Origin: Melocanna baccifera
Lineage: Eukaryota; Streptophyta; Magnoliopsida; Poales; Poaceae
Length of the DNA: 64,000 nt
Reading direction: 5' to 3'
Assembly: GCA_036346265.1 (NCBI GenBank)
Contig: CM070681.1
Location: forward strand, 186,001 to 250,000
Shown here: positions 1-12,379 of the stretch, piece after piece
How positions within the stretch are numbered: the first letter of the stretch is position 1
Layout of the letters: every line of letters starts with the position of its first letter
The notes under the pieces: generated by a model
Told to the model about the DNA's origin: nothing
The model's input: the letters and a program-made list of their open reading frames with translations, nothing else
Database searches by the model: none
Program-made: the position numbers and the translations under genes

Positions 1-1313
1 CTAGTATTATATTCCGTGTAATGGATAAGGTTTAATGAGTTTTTTTTACAAGAGTATGCAGCAAACAGAAGAATAAGTTGCATTGACAAGTAGTACATAC
101 TGCTTCTAATTTACAGAGAATCGATTAGATGGCAACAAGTGTCAGGTTTTCAACTATCGTATGAAACATTCATGTCCGTTTGTCACTATTCAATCAATTA
201 ACTCAAATATGCTGTTAATTTTCATCCTTTCGCGCGTTATTTTTCCTTGCATCTATCATATTGTGAAAGTGGACAAATGCTAGCTTCAAGGTAATGTTGA
301 AGAGTAGAAGTGCCAGTCAAATTGAATTCAGACCCGGCCATAAAACTCTAAAGGTTGTTATATATCTATAGCTAAATGCAATCATAATATATGACTATAT
401 TCCATATTTGATACAAGTGCCCTAACAAACAATAGAGGCAAATATATGTAGTTTGCGAGGTTTAATTCAAGAAATCAACTGGGGGATGATATTGGTTCCC
501 AGTTCAGAAAATTAACAAAAAAAATGTTCCGCTAAAGCTAATATCGGTAAACAACAAATTAGTGAACCCTTCTTTAATTATGTGACCAAAATTCTACGGC
601 TCAATTTGTAACATTATGACATGAAGATGAAAATTTAAGAACAAACGTTCTAAAATCATAACGGAACAAATGAAAATAATTAAAAAAAATGGTAAATTTA
701 AGGACCAACTTGTAACATTGTGGTCAGCATTCTTTGTGAAAGTTGAGAGACGAATGCTACGATTTTGGCCATGCATGTGGAATTGTGGATACAAGAACTC
801 TTTCTTCCTTTTGGATATTTCCTCTAATGTAACGGAACAAACGCTATAATATGCTTGAGAGCATTCCGGATATATAGCACTACATACAATGAAAACACCA
901 TAAAAGCTGTTTCCTCGTAAGTACTAATTTAATTATTACATAACTTACATGCCCCGATGCACGGCTTGCTTGTACAAAAAGGGAACCATATACACATAAT
1001 ACTATACTTAAAATACACATACATGATCCTTAATCCTCTTAACACCGTCATGATGATCTCAGTGCTAACGAAGAAGCACGAGTCATAAAAGGTGGAGTAG
1101 AAAGGAGAAAAAACCTCCATATCTTACAAGCATTATCCATGAACTCTGAATGAATCACCTTAATTTTCAGTTCCTCCTCTCTGCTTCTTCCGAACTGCAA
1201 CAAGAAACAACATTATCAGCACAGCATCCATGGCCTAATTCATGCTCTACACATGCAAAACTCATGCAAACACGGTGAGGCAAGAGAAGAGGAATAAGAT
1301 ATCGATCGACTTA
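1..1313. other. AT-rich intergenic DNA, 3' flank of the bHLH gene
   Basis: The stretch has no ORF with recognisable protein similarity. The last ~150 bases next to the bHLH stop codon (up to 1313) would be its 3' untranslated region on the minus strand. I see nothing else. Confidence 0.5.
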
Positions 1314-1859
1314 CTAGGGTTTTGGAGCTTGAAGAGCCCTCACCAGAAGCTGCATTATATCGACCTGAGCTTTGAGAGACCTGGCATAGTCTAGGGTTTC
1401 ACCCAGCAACGTGCACTCATCCAGCGCTTTCCCTCCCGGCACAATCTTTTTCAACACCCTGTTCTTTTTCCTCACCATGGCCCTCGCGAGCACGCTGGCC
1501 CCGCCGTACACCTTCGCCATTGCCTTCCTCGGCCTCGACCGGAGGCTCCTCCTCAGGACCTTCTTGCAGATCATCTTACTGGACGACGGCTTGAGCTCGG
1601 AAGGTGGTTTGGCTGAAGGGTGCGTGCCCCGAGTCCATCGGTGGGCGAGCTCCGCCGCCAGGGACCGGCTCCAGCACGGCGCGCCGCCCCTTGCGGAGGC
1701 GAGGGCGGCGTCGACGGCGTGCTTGATGGCATTCTTCCTGTCGTGGAAGCTCATCTCCCTCAATGAAACGCCACGCTTCCTGAGCCCTAGAAGCAGGTTC
1801 TTGAGGAGCGCCTGCTTGAATTGCTTGGATCCTTGCATGCCTAGGCAGGGTGAAGACAT
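1314..1859 (-). CDS. IBH1-like atypical bHLH transcription regulator
   Basis: A single-exon ORF of 181 residues starts at a true ATG (1859-1857) and ends at TAG (1316-1314). The N-terminal part (residues ~12-75) has the pattern seen in IBH1/IBH1-like proteins: a KQALLKNLLLGL helix followed by an NAIKHAVDAALASARGGAPCWSRSL block. The C-terminal part (about residues 123-175) is a helix-loop-helix: VLARAMVRKKNRVLKKIVPGG, loop, then DECTLLGETLDYARSLKAQV. The canonical E-box-contacting basic residues are not evident ahead of helix 1, though there is a basic stretch at 98-133. In this family, non-DNA-binding HLH proteins heterodimerise with other bHLH factors and restrain brassinosteroid/gibberellin-driven cell elongation; that role is inferred from the family. 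The coding DNA is GC-rich within AT-rich surroundings, as is usual for a grass single-exon gene. An opposite-strand ORF over the same bases is taken as a shadow. Confidence 0.85.
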   Translation of the reverse strand: MSSPCLGMQGSKQFKQALLKNLLLGLRKRGVSLREMSFHDRKNAIKHAVDAALASARGGAPCWSRSLAAELAHRWTRGTHPSAKPPSELKPSSSKMICKKVLRRSLRSRPRKAMAKVYGGASVLARAMVRKKNRVLKKIVPGGKALDECTLLGETLDYARSLKAQVDIMQLLVRALQAPKP

Positions 1860-3927
1860 GAGCTAGCTAGAAATCGGTAACTGAAATGGCCGGCAATGGA
1901 ACAAGAATGTTAACCATGAACTTGGCATGTAGCAATAAGCTGCTAATTGCGTATGTACTACATGCATATGCGCATTTGCGTGCTGAGTATAAGCTTGTGT
2001 ATATGTGTACTAGAGGCTAATGATGCTGTTATTGGAGGAGATATTTGGTGTGAGTTGGAGAGAAAGGGAAAGGGATGATTGTTAATGTGATCATCACAAG
2101 ATGTGGGCAGTGCGAGGAAGCCTGTGGTTTTTTCGTTGGCTGAGAGGCGAGGAGGAGGTGGTGGCCCTGAATGGCGAGGAGGAGGAGATAGTGCACATGC
2201 ATGCACATGGGAGTTCAAGGCCCACGTCCACATTAGCATGCCACGCTGAGTTAATACTCAGTGAAGCAAGTACATGCGACGTCCTAAAAAAGCTTAGAAA
2301 AAGCTTGAGTGTTTTTTATGGTTATAAATATTTATATTTGTGATTGTTAGATTAAAGATTTGATGGTCTTCTTTTTTGGAGGGAAGAGGGGAATTTTTTT
2401 AGAGGGAGAGGAATTCATACGAATCTTCACGAACATCTAAGGTCAGAAATCTGAGTGCTCATAATCGTAAAAAAACACTCAGTATTGTTTAGCACTCCCA
2501 AAAAGCTTTAGAGAGGTCCCGTGTTACGGGCAGCCTTACGTTACGTGCTACACTTGCAAGCTGATAGCATGAATGCCGTGCACGTACATGGGAATTTCAG
2601 TGTTAGCTAGTACGCACGCTCGTCTTGAGTTTGCACAGACGTTCGCTTGATTGCTGTCTGTTTCATATATAGGTACGTATACACCAAGTTTTGATGTGAA
2701 AAAACTGAGGAAATCGAGTATTAGACTTGCAGCCTCTCTGTGTGTGTAGCGTACTCACTCTAACTGTGTCCTGGTGCACATGCGAGTACGTACAACATCA
2801 AACATGCTTGCATAAGTCTTTAGCTTTACCAGGGATGTGTCTAGAGAGTTAATAATTAAGCTCGCTCCACGAATATGGTGATAAGCTACACAGTAAACAT
2901 TAGGTCATACTCATAGCCCTTAATTAGCTGGGGTAGCTATTAGCTAGGCATCCGTGGCATAATCCCTCATATTATGAGTGCGTTTGGTGGCACGCATGTG
3001 ACAGTCCAAGGTACGCCATTAACATAGTGATTCTCATTTCTATCTCTCCTCTTGCGTAAAGAAACCCCCTCTCACCAAATTAAACCGTACGTGTTAACTT
3101 GAGATCATTATTCATAAGGTACTGATTTGCTACTAAATGAGCAAATTAATTAAACTGGCTGGTTGCAAAAAAAAAAGTATATAGATCGATCACTTTTTGG
3201 CGCAGTACAAGTGCACAGCAACTGTACATGCATGGTCCTTGAATTGAATCTTCTTCAGTAGCTAGCTAACGCGTACCTCGACGCAGGCACTCGAAAACTT
3301 CTGCTTGGTTGGTGCATGTGGCATGTGTTTTGTCTCGGAATGGAAGCTTTGCCTTGCTTTACCTCGCTTCTGCTCGAAAGGGGTGGGTGGCATGATCCGG
3401 GAAACATGCACCAACGAGGTGGCAACTGTTCTATTCGCCCCCGCGCGGTGCCCTTTTGTTCCGCAGCCGCCCTCTCGAGGGATCTCAACGCACCAGCACC
3501 ACTCTACACTACTCTAACCAACTTTATAAGCCGCATGGTATGATTAGGAATTGATATTTTACCTGATTCCAATCGAATTCTCGGTCATTTTCCATTTCTG
3601 ATCTATACGTCGTTGCCATTTTTTTATCCTTTTACTCTATCGGGCAAACTTCGTCCTGGCTCCTCGCATGTTGAGTTAGGGTTAAAACTTTTGAAACTGA
3701 CGTGGTGCGGCGAGGCGAGGCGACAATAGCACTGCCAATCATGGACGTGGTGGCTGGCAATGGCTAGGGTTAGCGATGGGTGACACGAAAGTGTCACGGG
3801 TTAGATGCCAAATGCAAAGTAGAAGGTGTTGGGCTACAAGAAAGGTCGGCAAAGAATTGGGTGGACTTGTGTTGAGTTAGGTTTTCGAGAAGTTGGTGGC
3901 ATCATTGTAGCGGAAACGAATTCTATG
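1860..3927. other. Intergenic region upstream of the bHLH gene
   Basis: No coding region is supported. The first few hundred bases are the presumed promoter and leader of the minus-strand bHLH gene. Short ORFs at 2.1-2.3 and 3.3-3.5 kb have no recognisable similarity. Confidence 0.4.
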
Positions 3928-4020
3928 GGTGGCCCTCCTGTGAGCCCTCTTATGAGCCGTTGGATCGTGTTGATTCAACGGCTCGGGTGAGGAGCGGGGG
4001 GCTCACGGGAGGCCCTCCCC
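3928..4020. repeat. Small imperfect foldback (MITE-like)
   Basis: The left arm (GGCCCTCCTGTGAGCCC then AGCCGTTGGATC) is mirrored by the right arm (GATTCAACGGCT then GGGCTCACGGGAGGCCC), giving a hairpin of about 90 bases. No clear target duplication was identified. Confidence 0.5.
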
Positions 4021-4819
4021 CATTGGATTTTCTTCCCATTTGTGGTGATGGTGCAACTAGTCAAGCGGAGGGGAAGGACACATGTCAAAGATCTAAGTAG
4101 AATGGTATTTGATATAAAGTCCAAATTTTAACACTCTTCACCTTCGATTCGAATTGTTTGGTTATAAGACATAATAGAATTAGTCACCCAACCAACACAA
4201 GCATTTGTATCCTATTCCTCTGTTTTGGTTATCATTCATGTTAATTATAGATAGACGTGTTTATAGGTGACCCGGTCCAACCCAACCCAATTTTTTTATA
4301 ATAAAAGATTAATTTTTGTATTCCATATAATTAAATAATAAATATTTTAGTAGAGAAATAATAAAAAAATATTTATTCCAAATAATGACCTTTGTGCTTT
4401 CGGTTTGACCTTGCTGGACCAGTCGGGCTTTTCTAAGCCTGGCCCAGTAAATGAACTGGTCTTATTGCACATGTATACCTACATACGCAAAAATCATGTT
4501 CAACCACCATCGCCGATCTCTGCCCTTCTACCACATGACATGAGAACATGTAAATCGAATTCCTTCGGTTAGTCCTTTGTATCATAGAAGGACATATAAA
4601 TCACAAAGTATCATAAATAATGTTATAAAGTTGGAACAAGCACCGATGAATGGTGCTAATACTATGCATAATGCACGTAATGAAATTTTGACGGCATAAA
4701 CAAGTAGGCTGAGAGACCATATAGAAGGTCTAGAATATGTTTGTGATGAATAATTGATATTTTGGTTGAGTTAAAATTAAATTTTTGTAAAAGTTTTAAA
4801 AAAATTCAGATTTTAAATT
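4021..4819. other. AT-rich intergenic DNA
   Basis: There is no coding or RNA signal. CCCAACCC/GGCCCAG stretches at 4.27-4.45 kb may be debris of an old transposon but have no definable ends. Confidence 0.35.
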
Positions 4820-6660
4820 GTGTTTTTAGGTTTCAGGCGGTTTGATCGGACCTGGGATAACGGTCAGACCGGTCTTAATCTGTTTGTCAGGTTTTGTGCC
4901 CGATGGTCTAACCGCCATGGAAAGGTGGTCTGATCGCTATGGGGAGAACAGTCAGACCGGTGCTGGGCTATCTGACCGGCCGTGGCATGGCGATCATATC
5001 GGCTTGTCAAGGGCAGACATGTCTAGGAGTATCCTAGATATGTCTGGGGTGACCAGAGAGTTTCTGGAGAGTCCAGACATGTATGGGGGTACCCAAATAC
5101 ATGTCCGGAGTGTTGATGAAAGTAGATATTGAGTTAGTTTGAGTGTGAGAACGACATGGATGCCAGTGTTTGGTTGTATTGAGTTGCATGATGTATTGTT
5201 TTGACTAACATGAATCAAGTGTATAAAACTTGTGCTCAAGATGGTTACTTGATCTTTGGATATACAGGTGGTTTGAAGAATGTTACCGGTCGACGGTAAG
5301 GGACTAGGACTAGACAGGAGAACTGAGGTCCGTGCGGTCAAGTAAGTTCGAGTGAAGCTAAGTTGCTTAAGCGAAAAATACAGAGAACACAAGGATTGTG
5401 AAGAGATGATTTGGTGCATGTAATGCATCGAGTGACAAAGCCGATGTATGGAAAGATAGTTCAGGAGAGGCCGAATGTGTAAAGACGTGATGGTTAGTCA
5501 TTTGGAACTACAAACTATGTGTCAAAGCATGCGAAGATGCTTTGAGATGAAGGCGAAGACAAAGTCAAGCGAAGATGCCCAAAAGCTTCGTCAATGGTAT
5601 TTTTGTAGTTAGTCAAATACCGGGTTTATACCTTGATCAAAACTGCAGCATGGAGAGGTGCAAAAGAGAAGTATTAAGGTAAAGGAGAGTCAGGATTGCT
5701 GAGTGGATCAATCTCTAAATGTTTAGTGGGTTGAGTCTTGTAAATATTTTGAGAAGCGTGCATAAGTGTGTAAAACCTATATTAGTAGGGTTGATGGGTT
5801 TTCCCAAGTGCTTAGTGAGTTGAAACTCACTAAGTGGTTTAGGTTATAAGAAGTGGAGGAGGGGAGGTGTTATGGTAAAGGATTCTAGGGTTGAGGTTTT
5901 TATTCTTCCACCTTGCTTCCTTCCATGGTTTGAGAGAGAGTTGGAGGGGAAATATTGATGCTTTGAAAGCACCTTGTAATCTCTATACTGTTGTAATCTT
6001 TTCTCTCTAGTAATGAAGATCAAACCTTACCTATCAAATTGCTAATTGTTCATGTCTTAAACTTTACTTGTATTTTGTATTCTTGATTTGATATCTTCTC
6101 CCCTAAGCTTTCTCTTGGCCTTTTTGTGATCCATAATGAGTAAGAAGCACTAGAAGATCGTAGTTGACAATCATTGCCCATCTATATTATCTTCATAGCA
6201 GGAAACAAGATCATACCTAGTTCAGGAATGTTCTTGCGCAAGATTTATGATTTTGGGATAATGAGAGTTCTAGCTCAAATTCTTGTTTAAATTGCCTTAT
6301 TAGGACATATGAGTATAGATCTGGAATACCTGATGCTTTAGATCCACACGAGAAAAAAGTAATTTGAAATTTAGGGTTTGTGGTTTTGTTATGATCTAGA
6401 TTTGATTCTCTTCAATTTAGTGAATCTCAGCCTAAGAACTTTATGATTCTTGATTGGTTTAAGTTCGTAATTTTTTGAACAAAGTCTTATGCAAAATTTG
6501 AAAATATTTGGATGCAAATGGAGCAAATTCTTGATATTAAGTTTTGACCCGAGGGGTTTTTAAGGTTTAAAAACAAGAGACCAGTCAAACCGGCTATATC
6601 TCTGCTGTCTGACCAGCCCATCCATGGCTGTCTAATCGGTCTTATGCAGAAGGTTGTTGA
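4820..6660. repeat. Unclassified repeat-like region rich in GGTCAGACCGGT motifs
   Basis: Motifs of the type GTCAGACCGGTC / CTGACCGGCC recur at 4.83-4.99 kb, and related wording (ACCAGTCAAACCGG, GTCTGACCAGCCC) returns at 6.57-6.64 kb, bracketing about 1.8 kb. Such motifs are common in grass retroelement DNA. The stretch TAATCTCTATACTGTTGTAA near 5.98 kb resembles an LTR end. No gag or pol similarity was recognised, so class and ends are open. Confidence 0.35.
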
Positions 6661-7490
6661 TTTTATTGGTTTAGATCTCTAACTTTGTTTTGTGAAGCAT
6701 AGTTAGAGTAATATAACTTGATGATTTTTATAGTCACTTAAATAAAAATTTAAATAGCATTATTTTTTAAAAATTATTCACCATTTTGATTCGTGTATCA
6801 GTTCTACATAGGCCCACTCAAATCTGTCGATCACGAACTCATAATTACTCATACCATGCCAGCACAGGACAAAAAGAAAACATTCATGACACGGCGCAGT
6901 GCAGGAGCGAAGCCATCACAGCCATTTTCGATTTCTCAGGATCAATCAAATCGCTCTAAGGGATGAGTGAGCTCACACACGCAAACGCATGCCGATGTGA
7001 GGGTGTTTTTTTTACCGCAGTTGATAATTTTTTTTGTTATACTTTTTGATGTGATAATAAATAATAGAGATATTAACATGAATAATATATATAATTTTAA
7101 ACTCAAAAGGCTATTTAGAACATCTTCTTGAAGAAGCTCCATCTCGACCTTTAGCTTTTTACCTTCCGACCAAAAGCAAAAGAGAAGTAAAAACCAAAGA
7201 GAACAGTCATGGTTGTGGGCTTGCATGTAGCCATCGATCTATCTCTTTTCACCTCGACGAGATGGATCACTTGTCACATCGATCCGAGCCTCCCTTCGTG
7301 CATGCATACGCCGAGAGGGCTCGCGGAACAGCGCTGCCAATTAATGCACGCGCACAGTGCGCCAACGAGTTGCTCTCTGCATGCTTTCCAACAGCTCGCA
7401 TGTTTGCTGTACTGCTGCTGCATTCCTGTCCTGGATAGCCTCTCTTCCGAGATCATTTAGCAATAGGCCAATAGCATTGCTAGAACATAC
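6661..7490. other. Intergenic DNA, no gene seen
   Basis: AT-rich sequence with only short ORFs and no recognisable similarity. Confidence 0.4.
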
Positions 7491-7493
7491 TTA

Positions 7494-7730
7494 GGCCCTG
7501 TTCTTTACGATTTTTAAAAGTCGCTTTTAGTTTTTGTTATAGTAACTAACTTTTAAAAAGAGTATTTTTTTAAGATAGGGTCTACAAGTTAATTGTAGTA
7601 CACGTTAAAAAACTAATATCTGTATCATCAAAAATTGCAAGCGAGTATCTCTCTTTCCGCAATCTCGCATAAGCAGTCAAAAAGCCATCACCATGACCAA
7701 AGCCATCACCGCAAGGGAAAGAACAGGCCC
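7494..7730. repeat. Tourist-like MITE (237 bp, TTA target duplication)
   Basis: The ends are inverted repeats (left GGCCCTGTTCTTT, right reads GGGCCTGTTCTTT on the other strand) and are flanked on both sides by TTA (7491-7493 and 7731-7733). This fits PIF/Harbinger-derived MITEs. Part of the interior is similar to the sequence at about 31.60-31.70 kb in the opposite orientation. Confidence 0.75.
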
Positions 7731-7733
7731 TTA

Positions 7734-8164
7734 AAAGCATGCAGTAAATTGCTCCCTGCAGATTGCTAGTAGGAGCAGCTGCAGCAGGATGGCACCATAA
7801 ACTCTCCTCCTGAACCCTGCATCTACGGTAGTACTTATTTGGATTTAAAAACTTAGACATTTAGTTTTATTTACTATAGTAGCTAAAAATATATTATAGT
7901 TATTGGTAGATGTTTCAGAGTAATTAAATTTACTCCACTGTTAGTATCACCATACCTCCACAAAAATTTGTGTGAATTTATGGCAAAGTCACTGCCTACT
8001 AGTTAAACTACATTACTATAGTAAGGATCTCACATGTATTGTAGTATATGTGGAGCAATACAACAATTGGTTACAGACTTACAACAAAGGGTTCCTAATT
8101 AGAATTTGAGTGTAAGAATAGAAAAGCAATTCAGGGATACTAGCTGAATGCATGTGATTTAGTC
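7734..8164. other. Intergenic DNA, no gene seen
   Basis: Short low-similarity ORFs only; nothing else recognised. Confidence 0.4.
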
Positions 8165-8167
8165 TAA

Positions 8168-8453
8168 GGGGCGTTCGGAATAGCGATGGCTTTTAGCTTT
8201 TGCTGAAATTTTACTGTAGCTGGCTGAAATTTTACTGTAGCTGAGTTAGTTTATGGGTATAATTAAATTAAAAAAATATAAAAATAAAAACGGCTCGTTA
8301 GTCTAGAGCGGACAATGCAAAGGAATACTAGAAAAAAAACGAAGCGCAAAAAAACGTAAAAATAAAAAAAAATTCGCTACGTGACAAAATTGCTACAGTA
8401 ATACAGTGTTTTTGACGCCAAACAGTGAAAAAATCTCCATATTGAACGGGGCC
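8168..8453. repeat. Tourist-like MITE (286 bp, TAA target duplication)
   Basis: Left end GGGGCGTTCGGAATAG and right end (complement) GGCCCCGTTCAATATGG, flanked by TAA at 8165-8167 and 8454-8456. The interior is A-rich and shares the ATAATTAAATT, ACGGGAAAAA-type and CTGTAGC segments with elements at 40626-40899 and 60721-60945. A short internal duplication, GAAATTTTACTGTAGCTG, occurs twice near its left end. Confidence 0.75.
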
Positions 8454-8456
8454 TAA

Positions 8457-9500
8457 ATAAACAAAATCATATTATTTTATCATATCGAGTTGATATAGTT
8501 GAGATTGGCCTGTCCAACCTACGTCTTCCACTCTGTCTCCACACTCAATCGTGTCGTGCCTCCACACTCTTGACTCTATCGGACATCTGGTAAAGTTTTG
8601 CTATTTTTTGTTAGATAATTTGTTTTTTAGTAGATTATTTTTTTTCTATTTTTATTAAAAAAATTAAAAAGATACAAAATATGTTGAAAGAGACAAATGA
8701 ATCACCGTCGCCTCTACTATCAACTTTTTTTTAGTAGTTGAGAGATATTGCATATATAGGGCCATAGGCAAGCTGCAGGTGCACCGAGACTTCCATCAAA
8801 GCCTGCTGAACTCTCCCAACTACCAGCTGAGGCTGCGTTCCTTCGTACCGATCGATCGATTTTTAATATGGCGTACCGAGAAAGGGAAGAATCCGCCGGC
8901 CATGTACATCTCTTGCGTATGGTAGTCGACAAGAAATGCGATGCTCTCTTTGGTGTGTATGTATCCTCTCGTAAGAGGAATCTGAAAAGTATGCAGCTAC
9001 ACATCAAGAGGCAATACTGCCAGGGTCCCATGGAGCATTGTGATGATGTGATGCAGAAATGATGATGTTGGCACTGCTTATATAAGTATTATGTCAACAA
9101 ATTTGAGCTACATTAAACAGGTTTTTCTTTCTAAAAGAAGGCATAAGATAACCTGCTTCTTGGAAGCAATTGAAACTCTGAATGCCATTCAGTTAGATCT
9201 CATGCGTTAAGGCTATATGTGTCAAGCTTGTCATAGTAACTATAGTAGTACACAGCACAGTATAGTCCTTATATGTACTATCCAAACGTAACGTGTCATA
9301 TATCATGATGTCAAGAACAGATCAACAGAGGCCAGTAACTTTTCCTGCATGACTGTAACATCACGCTGCAGGACAGTAACTCCAACGTCATTCCTCTCAC
9401 ATCAGGCATTCTCTCTCCTGTACCTATTTTCATTCCAGGGGAGCCTGTGGACATATCTTTTTTTTTTTCTTCGCAGGTTGAACAGTACATGGGTAGGAGA
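8457..9500. other. Intergenic DNA, no gene seen
   Basis: Overlapping short ORFs on both strands at 8.7-9.06 kb have no recognisable similarity, so none is called. Confidence 0.4.
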
Positions 9501-9508
9501 GGTATAAG

Positions 9509-10247
9509 TAGGGGTGAAAACGGATCGGATAGTTTCCGACCGATCCGGACGAATACGGATACGGATTGTGTCGGATCGGATTTTTTTCGGATAATTCTCG
9601 GATCGGATACGGATACGGATTTTTTTTATCGGATACGGATACGAATACGATAAGCCTAGTATCCGTCGAATACGGATACGGATACGGATAATCCGGATAA
9701 AACGAAACCGGATATCCGGATTTTCTAGAATCTCCCCATTTTCTTATTTCCAAAATCCGAATAAAATCCAAAAGGCTATAGAAAATAGCAATTAAATCCC
9801 AAAAATTCACCAAAAATACCAGAAAAATCCTTGAGATATGAGGAACACAAATAAAATATTTTTAGCTCATGTTAAAGTTTAATTTAATCATATTAAATTA
9901 TTTTAAATTCTAAAATTTTATTTTAAGCTTGATTTAATTCCAGAAAATTTATTTTTATAAACAAGGCTTTATAAACTCCAAAAAATCAGGATGTTACAAA
10001 CTATTTACGCATTTTCGTTAATTTTAGATGTATAGTTTAAGAGATTTTCATGTTCCGATAAATATTCGTAACCGTATTCGTTTCGATTCGTATTCGATCC
10101 GTATCTGTTTTCGATATTATTCGTATTTGTATTCGTATTCGTATTCGTATTCGAGTTATCCGTATTCGTATCCGTATCCGAAAAAAAATATGAAAACAAA
10201 TATGGTAGAGATATTATCCGTCCGTATCCGATCCGTTTTCACCCCTA
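9509..10247. mobile_element. Non-autonomous hAT-like element with subterminal hexamer arrays
   Basis: The element starts TAGGGGTGAAAACGG and ends with its exact complement; the perfect terminal inverted repeat is 23 bases. It is flanked by identical 8-bp direct repeats GGTATAAG (9501-9508 and 10248-10255), the size hAT transposases make. The left ~200 bases are packed with CGGATA/GGATAC hexamers, and the right ~200 with the complementary TATCCG/TATTCG, so the arms can pair over a long distance. The AT-rich centre (9.8-10.0 kb) has no transposase ORF. Known hAT elements such as maize Ac carry short subterminal transposase-binding repeats; the hexamers may play that role (inference). The ORFs inside are simple translations of the hexamers. 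Confidence 0.9.
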
Positions 10248-10255
10248 GGTATAAG

Positions 10256-12060
10256 CCACTTTGCACGCCCATAGTAGTGTTAGCTCATGCCCATTTACTC
10301 CTCCCAGCAGCAGCCTGCAAGCAGTCTCCCGTTTCGACCCTATATAAAGACGTCACCTCCATCTCAACTGATGTCTTATAGATGCAAATTGGAGTTTAGG
10401 TTTGTACAAATTAGACACAACATGCCTTCTGTCTCCCATAACATCCCTGTTTATTCCCCTTCTCACTGTACTACACTCGGTTCTAGCTTATGGTGGCTGG
10501 CTGTCCTGATCTCATTGCTTTCGGCTAGAGCAAGATGGTGCAACAATAAGAGTGATACGGCTTATGGGCTCTACTTTAAGATTTGTATCTAGCACGTAGA
10601 TGGTGCTATCCTTACTGAGCTTTTTATTTTTTTCCCCTTATCTTTATAGGTAGAAGATTTAGTTAGATTATGTTCATTCACTCGTATTATTAGTATAGGA
10701 TATTTGTGTCTACCAACTCTTTATTTTTTTTGGTTTTCTTGACCTTGCAAGACCTTCTGCAATTGGTTTTGCACTATTATCACTAGCACATTCATCCCAG
10801 GTCCTCATATGCTATTCTGCCTTGTATTTCCTTCCTCCTTGTCCATTCTCCCATCTATCCCTCCTGAGCTTATAGTTGCATAAACAATTAATTCATCTCC
10901 GATCAACTTGTACATGGACACAAGTAAGCAATCAAGTTGTTACGCCGGAAGTATGTCGTGCGAACTTTCTGTGCCATACTACTACTCAAGGAGCCGCGGT
11001 TGTTTGTATTGGCATGCGAGAGTTTAATCTTTATTTTCTTTTCGACTCGTTGTCACCGTTCAGTTCGCCTTTTGCTTGAATAGCTCTACATCGAGCTCAT
11101 AAACTGTCAAAAGACTTAGATCATGAGTCTGTTAGTTCCTTGTCTTCCAGTTTAACAGCATTGTTGTAATTTTGTTTTCTCTGATCCTGAATTAACGCCA
11201 TCGTGCGTCCTGTAATTGTGCGGCAAGCCGCTGCTAATTGTATCAACGAGAGAACCCGTAAGGTGCGAGAGACTACCTGAAATCTTTTGTATACCTGCAC
11301 ATTCATGCTAGCTCCTGTAGAGTTGAACAACGAGCAATCCATGTGGAGGAATGGGTCGCGCTCGCACGCACGTTCGAAGGTACGTACGTGTGGAGCCGTC
11401 CGATCTGCCATTTTTCTAGTACAGTTAGCTGGTCCTACGACAAGCCATGCATGTAAATCCTCGCCGGCCGGGGCTCCTCGTCAATCCATGGGCTAACGTG
11501 GGCTGGTCACGTGTCGTGCGCTCGCTCCACCCTCTCCTTCCGTCTAATCCCGCATTAATGGCTACTTAATGGTAGCTTCGGTGCCGCGTAAAACACCATA
11601 CGCTTTGTGATGTATGACGAAGATCGTCTATAATGCTGCGGGCGGGCACGCGGACGCGGCGACGTTTTTTAGGCCTTGTGCCCCGTGACGTCGCGGCGAT
11701 CGAGCGAGTTTGGGCCCGCCGGCTTCGGCCGTGCCCACCAGGCCGCCAACGCCACTGCGACCGGGGCCGCGGCCGCTTTGAGCCCGTCAGTTCTGCAAAA
11801 AAAAAATGCAACAGTCAGGCTATTTTCCCTTGCTACAGTGCTCACCTTTGCCACATCTAAAAGATTACGGCCTATGCAATTGCCATTGGCAGATCTGTTA
11901 TGCAGTATCAGTATTTTTTTATCGAGGAGAATATCTGTTCTGGAGTATCTTTATCATTATAACAGAAAACTGACAATAAACAAATGTACGTGAAGAGCAG
12001 CGCATGGACAGTTATTGGAACCACCAAAAGCGCAAACAGAGAACATGCACACGGCTGTAC
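10256..12060. other. Intergenic DNA, no gene seen
   Basis: ORFs up to ~105 codons occur, partly in a GC-rich patch at 11.6-11.8 kb, but none shows family similarity or consistent coding character. Confidence 0.4.
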
Positions 12061-12065
12061 CAAAC

Positions 12066-12275
12066 CAAGTACCAACCGCAAGTCCACAACACATGATACG
12101 TTTGTGCTTGCCTAAGACCTATGGAATCATCACTGATGAGTCTAGTCTAAATAATTTCTTTTAAATAAGAGAGATAGATCAAATACAGAATAATATAAGT
12201 ACAAAATAGATTGAACGCAGAAAGATAAGAGAACTCATTTCTTTTCTACTTTCTTCTTTTAGGTATAGGATGTAT
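12066..12275 (-). mobile_element. Degenerate copia LTR fragment (copy C)
   Basis: This stretch aligns by eye to the LTR copies at 13594-13836 and 13880-14125: GGAATCATCACTGATGAG, then a TTTCTTTTA..AAGAGA stretch and ACAAAATAGATTGAACGCAGA. The preceding ~45 bases, including ACAACACATGAT, are also shared with the bases just before 13880. It is shorter than the other two copies and probably truncated. Confidence 0.55.
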
Positions 12276-12379
12276 TCTTTTAGGTACTCGATCTTCTTGA
12301 TCAAGTTTTAATAGTAAGCTCGAGAAAAAAAATTTCTGAGTTCTGCACTTCTTAAAGTCTCATCATTCCAGTTACACGT

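Noticed and set aside
1411..1866. 151-codon plus-strand ORF over the bHLH gene
   Set aside because: It is the complement of the well-supported bHLH coding region and has no family features.
9430..10199. ORFs rich in YPYPYP, DTDTNTN or IRIRIR
   Set aside because: Direct translations of the hexamer arrays of the hAT-like element.
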